Part shown: positions 1-5,410 of the stretch, in pieces
Numbering within the stretch: the first letter of the stretch is position 1
How the letters are laid out: each line of letters opens with the position of its first letter
Assembly (NCBI GenBank): GCA_021789355.1
Contig: JAJYJR010000053.1
Span: forward strand, 1-16,759
Length of the DNA: 16,759 nt
Source of the DNA: Chloroflexota bacterium
GTDB taxonomy: Bacteria > Chloroflexota > Limnocylindria > Limnocylindrales > CSP1-4
Direction: 5' to 3'
Notes under the pieces: generated by a model
What the model saw: only the letters and a program-made list of their open reading frames with translations
Database searches by the model: none
Told to the model about the DNA's origin: nothing
Position numbers and translations under genes: made by a program

Positions 1-114
1 CGCATTGGCGAAGTTGGCGGTCAAGTTGCGGTTCGCGCCGCCGGAGCTGTTCGCGACCATCTGGCCGAGTTGCTGCCAGTCGGCCTTCATGCCGGGATCG
101 GTCCACTTGACCTT
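1..114 (-). CDS. Edge-truncated coding fragment, unknown function
   Basis: The minus strand is open from a stop at 172-174 to the window edge. Below about position 114 it reads like real protein (KVKWTDPGMKADWQQLGQMV, then a Ser/Gly/Asn-rich stretch). The plus-strand frames over the same bases are not protein-like. The only ATG in frame is at 88-90 and has no Shine-Dalgarno sequence before it. The protein-like residues also continue upstream of that ATG, so this may be an interior piece of a broken gene rather than a clean 5' end. No family is recognised. It abuts the response-regulator relic at about position 115. Confidence 0.3.
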
Positions 115-115
115 G

Positions 116-470
116 GTGGCGATCGTCGACGACCATCCGGTCGTCGCCAGCGGTCTGGAGGGTGCGCTGTCTCATGAGCCCGACGTGGAGATCGTCGGGA
201 CGGCGGCCTTGCTGGTCGCCGGCATTCTCGCCGGAGTTGCTTCTCGCCGTCACGCGAAAGGGCGTCGAGGCCCACCTGGCGCGGCTGTTCGAGCGCTTCG
301 GGGTGCAGAGCCGCACGGAGCTGGCGGTGCGCGCGGAACGCGAGGGCTGGCGTGAGGTGCCGCCGAAGTTAGTCCGCCAGCGCCGCGCGCTCGGTCACCG
401 CTACGGCGCGACCCCCCGCCTGCGCCACGGTCGCGGCACCGCCCGGGCTGTCGCTCGACGCGACGGATAG
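116..470 (+). pseudogene. Decayed NarL/LuxR-family response regulator
   Basis: Two pieces of one family lie close together in different frames. From GTG 116 the protein reads VAIVDDHPVVASGLEGALSH and continues to about position 205. This is the first beta strand and helix of a receiver domain with its acidic Asp pair. From about 252, in another frame, TRKGVEAHLARLFERFGV and then SRTELAVRAEREGW follow to about 350. This is the recognition-helix half of a LuxR-type HTH. A normal protein of this type has about 210 residues. The phosphoacceptor Asp region, the rest of the receiver, the linker and the first half of the HTH are missing, and the frames do not join. The second frame runs on to a stop at 468-470 through residues that do not resemble the family. 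Internal deletion plus frame loss makes it non-functional. No partner histidine kinase is in the window. Confidence 0.7.
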
Positions 471-918
471 GACCCTCTGGCCCGGGCGCAGGCCCTACTG
501 CCAGGCGAACGATCCTGGGTCGACGTGCAGCACATGCCCTCCGGGCTGCGTCCCATCGCGCGAGGCCCCCGAGGTGCGGGGCCGGGAGGGATGCATGGGA
601 CGAGCCCACCTGTCCATCAGTATGGCCCTCGGCGCCTGCAGCTCGGCCAGGCGCGACCGCACGAGGTGAGCGTCGAGATCGCCGGCCACTCGCCGCCTGG
701 CCCGTCGCGCCACGCGTCAACAGCGTGCGCAACCAGGGACCCGAGCTCATCGCACCATTGGCCGCCGTCACCCGCGCATGAGGCGACCAATCAGGCGCAC
801 GTTCGAGAGCGCCCCGGCCTCTGCGCGATCGCCTGGTCGTGTGGATCCACGAGATGCCGCCAACACCGCTCGGACGAGTCGATCTCGCTAACATACGACA
901 GCGTCCGATGCTCGTTAC
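471..918. other. Gene-free stretch, nothing recognised
   Basis: About 450 bp between the response-regulator relic and the CGNR gene. All long open frames here are Arg/Pro/Ser/His-rich translations typical of out-of-frame GC-rich DNA, and no family motif is visible on either strand. The last 40 bases are relatively AT-rich around CTAACATACGACAG (887-900) and probably hold the promoter of the CGNR gene, but no convincing -35/-10 pair could be assigned. The stretch is probably decayed coding DNA continuous with the relic to its left. Confidence 0.4.
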
Positions 919-925
919 GGGAGGA
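919..925 (+). promoter_or_regulatory. Ribosome binding site of the CGNR gene
   Basis: GGGAGGA lies 5 nt before GTG 931. It decides the start of the CGNR protein in favour of this GTG. Confidence 0.75.
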
Positions 926-930
926 CGCTG

Positions 931-1584
931 GTGAGCCGCCTCGGACCGCTCGCGCCTGGGGATGTTGAGCTGCGCTCCCGCCTGACGGTCGACCAGCTCC
1001 TCTGGGTGGCCAACACCCGTCACGGCCCGGGCGGACACTGGTTCGCGCGGGTGCACGCGGATGTCGGCGACCACGACCACCTGCGCGACGCCGACGACGC
1101 GGTCGCCTACCTCGCGGCACACCGGGTGCCCGTGCCGGCGGCGCGGCCAACGGTGGGCCAGCTGGCGCGCCTTGCGTTGATCCGGGAGAGCGTGCGGGCG
1201 CTGACCGATCCCGCGGCGCCGCCGCTCAGCCCGGCGGCCCGGACGCTGGTCTCGTCCGCCCGGTTCCGCATCGAGCTCGACGGCACCCTCCGCTCCAGCG
1301 CCGACGGATGGCACGGCTTCATGGCCGACCTCGTACCGCCGCTCCTGCAGCTCCTGGAACTGCGGGACCGTCTCCGCGTGTGCGGCAATCCTTACTGCCG
1401 TCTGATCTTCGTCGACCTGTCGCGCAATCGGCGGCGGCGCTGGTGCGACAGCGCGGGCTGCGGCAACCGGGATCGCGTCGCACGACACCGGAGGGCAGCC
1501 CAGCGGACGGCCACCCGCAGCAGCGAGGCGCCCCCTGCCAGACGTCGGCCCGGGCGGGGTCCCGAGGGACCACCGGCAGACTGA
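931..1584 (+). CDS. CGNR zinc-finger / ABATE-domain regulator
   Basis: A 217-residue protein starting at GTG 931. The C-terminal zinc finger is textbook CGNR: CGNPYCRLIF followed by SRNRRRRWCDSAGCGNR. The zinc ligands are Cys151, Cys156, Cys172 and Cys177, with the naming CGNR at 177-180. Arg/His-rich residues (DRVARHRRAA) follow and could contact DNA. Residues 1 to about 140 correspond to the ABATE-like N-terminal domain, which is thought to bind a small ligand. Length is near the family norm of about 200. These proteins are presumed stress- or ligand-responsive transcription regulators, but few have been characterised and no target is evident here. The last 30 residues are low-complexity Arg/Pro. 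The gene is convergent with the propeller lipoprotein, with 18 nt between the stops. Confidence 0.9.
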   Translation: MSRLGPLAPGDVELRSRLTVDQLLWVANTRHGPGGHWFARVHADVGDHDHLRDADDAVAYLAAHRVPVPAARPTVGQLARLALIRESVRALTDPAAPPLSPAARTLVSSARFRIELDGTLRSSADGWHGFMADLVPPLLQLLELRDRLRVCGNPYCRLIFVDLSRNRRRRWCDSAGCGNRDRVARHRRAAQRTATRSSEAPPARRRPGRGPEGPPAD

Positions 1585-1602
1585 TTCCTTGCCGCGCGCC
1601 CC

Positions 1603-2937
1603 TCAGGGCCGGCTCAGGCAGACGCTCGCCTGGTCGTTGTCCGGGTAGCCGCTGGTTCCGACGCCGATCAGGCCGAGCGGGCCAACGGCGATCCCAGCGA
1701 GCTCGCCGCCGGCCAGGGTGACCTGGTCGGGGTCCCGCGTCCACGTGGTGCCGTCGGGGGAGCGCCAGGCCGTTCCGGAGCCATTGGCCGGATCGGAGAT
1801 CCAGCCGACTGCGACGACCCCACCGCCATCGGCAACGACCGCCGCCATGCGGATCGGGCGGCCCGCATTCTCCAGGGCGGGCTGGTCGGGGACGGCCTGC
1901 CAGGAGAGCCCGTCGGCCGACGTCCACACCGCGGCCCGGTCGTCGTCGGCGCCGAAGCCGACGGCCACGAACCCCGGGCCTCCGGCCACCACGGCCCGCA
2001 TCGCGCCGTGTTGGAACGAGGAAGAGGCGACGCGGCTCCAGTGCGCGCCGTCGTGCGTGGCCCACACCACGGCGGGCGCCCCATACAGATTGGCGGTCGT
2101 GCCCACCGCGACCAGCGTGTCGCCTCGCGCCGCGATCCCGAAGATGCGGCCGTTCTCGAACGCGGGTCCCGCTGAGACGCGCCGCCAGTCGAGGCCGTCG
2201 GGCGAGATCCAGATCGCGGCCACCCACCGGTCGTGGGCGGGATCGTCCTGGTAGCCGCCGGCCACGAACTCGCCGCGCCAGGTGGTGAGCGCCGTCATCC
2301 GGGCGCTGCCGGAGGCTCCCGCGCGGTCCGCGGCGTCCAGCGCAGTGCGCCAGGTCGTGAGGTCCGTGGATGCCCAGGAGGTGGCCCCCGTCGCATCGCC
2401 TCCCACGATCACCGTGCGCGCGCCGAGGCTGGCCACGGCCATGGCGATGCTGCCTGGGGTCTCGGGCAGGCCCGGGATCGGCGACCAGCTGCGGCCGTCG
2501 TTCGAGCGCCAGGCGACCGCCGCGGATGGAGGCTCCTGCGCACCGACGGCGACGAAACCCTCGCTGCTGCGCCCGACCCCGAAGAGGAGGTCGGCCTGTG
2601 CCGCGTGGCAGGGCGAGCAGTGGACGTTCGCCTGCTGTCCCGCCACCATGTCGGTGACCGACGGCGGTAGCTCGATGGCGGCCTGGGACCATCCCGCCAC
2701 GGAGCCGGCAGGGATGGCGGTCGCCGTGGGGGAGGATGGCGAGATCGGCCCGGGCACCCCGGACGGAGCGCTCGCGCCGGTCGCGCCTGGCTGCGGCGAG
2801 GGGGCGCTCAGCCCGGTCGCTCCCGCCCGCACCGGCGACGGGCGCGCTGCCGGTACGGCCGCGCTACACGCGCAGAGTCCGAAGGCGAGCAGGCATGCAC
2901 CCAGCAGACGCCGGCGGCGCCCGGTCCGGTCGGGCAT
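1603..2937 (-). CDS. Lipoprotein with sialidase-like beta-propeller repeats
   Basis: A 444-residue predicted lipoprotein. The ATG at 2935-2937 was chosen because GGAGGTGG sits 6 nt upstream; a longer reading to 3045 adds only a non-protein-like leader. The N-terminus has Arg residues, a hydrophobic core and a lipobox (GLCAC, lipidated Cys24), followed by about 55 residues of Ala/Ser/Pro/Gly linker. The rest holds six Asp-box-like repeats of the type S-x-D-G-x-x-W near residues 145, 190, 245, 294, 340 and 393, separated by strands such as GFVAVG and LVAVG. This is the pattern of a six-bladed sialidase/BNR-type propeller. No sialidase catalytic residues were recognised, so a binding or structural role outside the membrane is more likely than catalysis. 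A CxxCH motif (CSPCH, residues 107-111) lies just before the first blade. The gene has its own promoter with a palindrome. Confidence 0.85.
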   Translation of the reverse strand: MPDRTGRRRRLLGACLLAFGLCACSAAVPAARPSPVRAGATGLSAPSPQPGATGASAPSGVPGPISPSSPTATAIPAGSVAGWSQAAIELPPSVTDMVAGQQANVHCSPCHAAQADLLFGVGRSSEGFVAVGAQEPPSAAVAWRSNDGRSWSPIPGLPETPGSIAMAVASLGARTVIVGGDATGATSWASTDLTTWRTALDAADRAGASGSARMTALTTWRGEFVAGGYQDDPAHDRWVAAIWISPDGLDWRRVSAGPAFENGRIFGIAARGDTLVAVGTTANLYGAPAVVWATHDGAHWSRVASSSFQHGAMRAVVAGGPGFVAVGFGADDDRAAVWTSADGLSWQAVPDQPALENAGRPIRMAAVVADGGGVVAVGWISDPANGSGTAWRSPDGTTWTRDPDQVTLAGGELAGIAVGPLGLIGVGTSGYPDNDQASVCLSRP

Positions 2938-2943
2938 GGCGCA

Positions 2944-2951
2944 CCACCTCC
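2944..2951 (-). promoter_or_regulatory. Ribosome binding site of the propeller lipoprotein
   Basis: GGAGGTGG on the minus strand, 6 nt before the ATG at 2937. It fixes the start 36 codons inside the longest open frame. Confidence 0.8.
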
Positions 2952-3016
2952 ATACGAGCGCCCCAGGAGCGCAGGCCACGGCGCCGCCGCAGCGTCCCGG
3001 CGCTGCCACAGGCCGC

Positions 3017-3045
3017 AGCGTAGCGGCCGCTACGTCATGGGTCAA
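3017..3045 (-). promoter_or_regulatory. Promoter with 16-bp palindrome upstream of lipoprotein
   Basis: On the minus strand TTGACC (3040-3045) and TACGCT (3017-3022) are separated by 17 nt, a good fit to a housekeeping sigma-70-type promoter in high-GC DNA. The spacer and most of the -10 element form a perfect palindrome, CGTAGCGGCCGCTACG (3019-3034). This placement is ideal for a repressor that excludes RNA polymerase. Transcription would start about 70 nt before the ATG at 2937. That the site is an operator is inferred from position and symmetry only. Confidence 0.5.
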
Positions 3046-3214
3046 TATGGAAGTCGCTCATTACCTCCGCCACCCTGCTCGGGGCCGGTGCAGCGGACGC
3101 GGTGGCCTGGCCAAGGAAGTGGCACCATGGCCCGATGGTATTGGTCGCTCGTGCCGCACCACGCGGTCGCACCACACTTGACGCCGCCTCGGCGCATCGT
3201 GGAGAGTGGGCGCG

Positions 3215-3711
3215 GTGGGGCTGATCGACGGGATCATCTGGGGCATCGCCCCATCGCTGGGCGGGTTGAGCCTGGGTCTGGTCGCGTTGAGCGGGGCGGC
3301 CGTCGTGGTGGCCATCGAGGCGATTGGGCTGCCACGCCCCTTGGCGCGTATCGCGCGGCTCGGGATACGCAATGCCGAGCGCGATTACGACCGGCAGCTG
3401 TGGAGGCTGGTCGGCGCCGGATGGCAGCCCATGCCGGTACCCGTCTCGCTCGGTGACGGTTGGGGCGGTGACGCCGTGACCGACGGGCAGCGGCTGTACC
3501 TGGTCTCCCGCGGCGCCTGTCCGACCCGCAGGCCCTCTCCCAGCCGGGGATGTCCATGGGCGTCATCGGAGTGGGCACGACAGGGGGACACGCCTGGGCC
3601 CTATGGGTGATCCTGACGTCCAGGCGGAGCATCGCACGCTCAAAGGAGAGGTCACGCCGACGAGGGCACCGCGACGGCTCAGCATGGGCACCGCACGACC
3701 TCCATCGGTGA
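3215..3711 (+). pseudogene. Small membrane protein with apparent frameshift
   Basis: From GTG 3215 (GGAGAG at 3201-3206, 8 nt before it) the protein has a hydrophobic segment at residues 5-35 (IIWGIAPSLGGLSLGLVALS and on), a basic amphipathic stretch, and DGWGGDAVTDGQRLYLVSRG. After about position 3512 this frame turns to Pro/Arg-rich residues and stops at 3608-3610. A neighbouring frame becomes protein-like at about 3514 (RLSDPQALSQPGMSMGVIGV), continues through a second hydrophobic segment (HAWALWVIL) and a basic tail, and stops at 3709-3711. The simplest reading is one membrane protein of about 165 residues broken by a one-base indel near 3505-3520, either real or a sequencing error. An alternative is two small proteins, the second from ATG 3550 (53 residues) with a poor ribosome binding site. 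Family not recognised. Confidence 0.5.
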
Positions 3712-3777
3712 GCCTCCGCGTGGCGCAAGCCCGACATGACGTTGCCATGATGCTGGGCCGGCGGCGCATGGCCGGGC

Positions 3778-4713
3778 TCAGAGAGGTTCCGACTCCCAGG
3801 TGACGGGCACCAGAGGACGGTCGTTGACCGCGAGGTGGAAGACGTCCGGTCGGGCGTAATGGCCCACCACGTCGAGGTCGAACGTGCCGCGGGAGATCTC
3901 GTCGAGATCGAGGTCCGCGGTCAGGATCGCCTCGCCGTCCCGGGCCGGTCCCGCGAGGACCCGACCGGCCGGATCGACGATGCAGCTCCCGCCCCCGATC
4001 AGGACCACGCTGGGATCGTCCGCGGCGATCGGGTAATCGGCCGGGTAGTCGGCCCGGCGGGCGAACTGGTTGGCGGAGAGGACGAAGCAGCGGCCCTCGA
4101 GAGCGATGTGGCGCATCGTCGGCAGCCATGTCTCGCGGTCATCCACGGTCGGCGCGCAGTAGAGCTGGATCCCACGTCCGTACATTGCGAGCCGCAGCTG
4201 CGGCATGTAGTTCTCCCAGCAGATGACCGCACCGACGCGACCGAGGGGCGTGTCGAGGACGGGCAAGGTGGAGCCGTCCCCGAAGCCCCAGATGAGCCGC
4301 TCCATCGCCGTCGGCATGAGTTTGCGGTGCTTGCCCACCAACGTGCCAGCCGAATCGATGAACAGCACGGTGCAATAGAGCGTGCCGCCGGCGCGCTCGA
4401 TCACCCCGATGACCAGGACGACCCCGTGCTTCCGTGCGATGTCCCCCAGCCGTTCGGTCGCCGGGCCGGGCACGTCGACGGCGCTCGCGAAGTAGCGACG
4501 GAACCACTCGCGTCCCTCCGGCGTGCGCGATCCCACCCGCGCCCCGAAGTCGGCGCCCTTCGGGTACCCGGACACGAAGGCTTCCGGGAAGACGACCAGT
4601 CGAGCGCCCGCATCGGCGGCCTCCGCAACGAGGTGCGCCACCCGCTCGAGCGTGCGGTCGCAGTCGAAGGCAACTGGTGCGGCCTGCACGGCGGCTGCGC
4701 GGGTGATCGGCAT
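3778..4713 (-). CDS. Nitrilase (carbon-nitrogen hydrolase, branch 1)
   Basis: A 311-residue cytoplasmic enzyme of the nitrilase superfamily. True nitrilases hydrolyse organic nitriles to the carboxylic acid and ammonia through a cysteine thioester. The triad is visible: Glu44 in VVFPEAFVSGYPKG, Lys131 in GKHRKLMPT and Cys165 in GAVICWENYMP. The YPKGADFG stretch after the first motif and the CWEN context are typical of the nitrilase/cyanide-hydratase branch rather than of amidases or ureidopropionases. Length matches the family (300-350). The start at ATG 4713 is fixed by GGAGGT at 4720-4725, 6 nt upstream; longer in-frame readings add an Arg/Pro-rich non-coding leader. No nitrile hydratase or aldoxime dehydratase gene is nearby, so the substrate cannot be inferred from context; aliphatic, aryl or aryl-aceto nitriles are all possible. 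Confidence 0.93.
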   Translation of the reverse strand: MPITRAAAVQAAPVAFDCDRTLERVAHLVAEAADAGARLVVFPEAFVSGYPKGADFGARVGSRTPEGREWFRRYFASAVDVPGPATERLGDIARKHGVVLVIGVIERAGGTLYCTVLFIDSAGTLVGKHRKLMPTAMERLIWGFGDGSTLPVLDTPLGRVGAVICWENYMPQLRLAMYGRGIQLYCAPTVDDRETWLPTMRHIALEGRCFVLSANQFARRADYPADYPIAADDPSVVLIGGGSCIVDPAGRVLAGPARDGEAILTADLDLDEISRGTFDLDVVGHYARPDVFHLAVNDRPLVPVTWESEPL

Positions 4714-4719
4714 GTGGGG

Positions 4720-4725
4720 ACCTCC
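4720..4725 (-). promoter_or_regulatory. Ribosome binding site of the nitrilase
   Basis: GGAGGT on the minus strand, 6 nt upstream of ATG 4713. It decides the start. Confidence 0.8.
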
Positions 4726-4901
4726 AGGCTGTCGTGGTGATCGAAGCAGGGTGCGGCGTTCCTCGCCCGGCGGGCCGGTGTCGTCGATCCGAGGCCGGCA
4801 CGGCAGCCCCAATCAGAAGGCGATCGATGGGCGACCGGCAGCGAGTGCGATTGCCCCCGGCGTCTCCGCCCAGAGGCCATCACCGCTCCTTACGCGGGGG
4901 G

Positions 4902-4958
4902 CTACTTGCCCTTCTTGCCCGCCTTCTTGTCCGGCTTCGCCTTCTTGTCCCTGGCCAT
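4902..4958 (-). CDS. 18-residue lysine-rich micropeptide
   Basis: The ATG at 4956-4958 encodes MARDKKAKPDKKAGKKGK and then stops with TAG. Nine of the 18 residues are Lys and one is Arg, so the peptide is strongly cationic with no hydrophobic segment. AGGAGGT at 4963-4969 lies only 4 nt upstream and is a near-perfect Shine-Dalgarno sequence. Its presence is the main reason to believe this very short frame. The longer in-frame reading to 5465 passes through non-protein-like sequence. Function is unknown; a nucleic-acid- or ribosome-associated basic peptide is conceivable. It lies upstream of and in the same direction as the nitrilase, but about 190 bp away, so cotranscription is uncertain. A short GC hairpin (CCGC/GCGG, 4883-4897) follows the stop. 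Confidence 0.55.
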   Translation of the reverse strand: MARDKKAKPDKKAGKKGK

Positions 4959-4969
4959 GCTGACCTCCT

Positions 4970-5335
4970 GCCGGCGGGTTGACGCGGCACAGCGTAGGCG
5001 CTCTGGCTGGTCCCAACAGGCGGCTCGCGCGTCCCGCGCGCAGGCCACCGTGAGCAATTGGATCGGGGGGACCAGTCGACAACCACGGGCGATCGCCGAG
5101 TTGATCCGGTCGCGCTGTTCGCGTACCGACCGGTCTCGCCCACCAGAGTTACCCCGAGCCTGGCGGGCAGGGTAAGGATCAAGCCGTGCCGCTCTGCGGC
5201 CTCTGTGAGCGTCACGCTGACGATGCGGTGGTTGCGCGGTCGTTCCCGGAGACCACTCCGAGCCGCGTGAAGCTCGCCACTGACACCAGCGCGCGGCGTC
5301 CCGCTTCGGTGGTCTCTCTCCGCAGCGATCCGGGC
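4970..5335. other. Gene-free stretch between micropeptide and GH66 operon end
   Basis: No intact gene is recognised on either strand. Open frames here are Arg/Ser/Pro-rich shadows. The only protein-like trace is an HTH-like segment at 5114-5215 on the minus strand, listed separately. The region probably holds the promoter of the micropeptide, but no clear -35/-10 pair with good spacing was found. Confidence 0.4.
5114..5215 (-). pseudogene. Possible remnant of excisionase-like HTH protein
   Basis: From GTG 5215 the minus strand reads MTLTEAAERHGL, followed by TLPARLGVTLVGETGRYANS. The opening is the usual start of a MerR/excisionase-type winged HTH (LTEAAERxGL, then a TLxxxxxxGxL-type helix and a GRxxxV-type wing). 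The second half fits loosely and degrades within about 35 residues. No good ribosome binding site is seen. It may be a decayed HTH gene or a chance resemblance. Confidence 0.25.
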
Positions 5336-5387
5336 CCCGACAGCCAGTCGGGCGCCTGCTCAGCATCGACGGTGTCGCAGCAGGCGC
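5336..5387 (-). terminator. Tandem hairpins downstream of the carbohydrate operon
   Basis: Beginning 24 nt past the stop of the last operon gene (GH66-like) there is a 9-bp inverted repeat GCGCCTGCT/AGCAGGCGC (5352-5360 with 5379-5387). Its 18-nt loop contains a further 4-bp stem (CGAC ggt GTCG). It is followed by a second hairpin CCCGAC/GTCGGG (5336-5341 with 5347-5352) that shares one base with it. There is no U-tract, so this is not a canonical intrinsic terminator. In high-GC bacteria such hairpins can still end transcription or protect a 3' end. Confidence 0.35.
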
Positions 5388-5410
5388 GGTGGCCGCTTCC
5401 TGCCGACAAG

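Noticed and set aside
525..968. Plus-strand open frame before the CGNR gene
   Set aside because: Composition unlike a protein, no ribosome binding site, and it overlaps the well-supported CGNR start.
1319..2692. 457-residue minus-strand open frame under the propeller lipoprotein
   Set aside because: Extremely Arg-rich and without domains; the real frame has a lipobox, ribosome binding site and Asp-box repeats.
3563..4129. 188-residue minus-strand open frame overlapping the nitrilase 3' end
   Set aside because: Arg/Pro/Gly-rich shadow of the nitrilase, whose triad lies in another frame.
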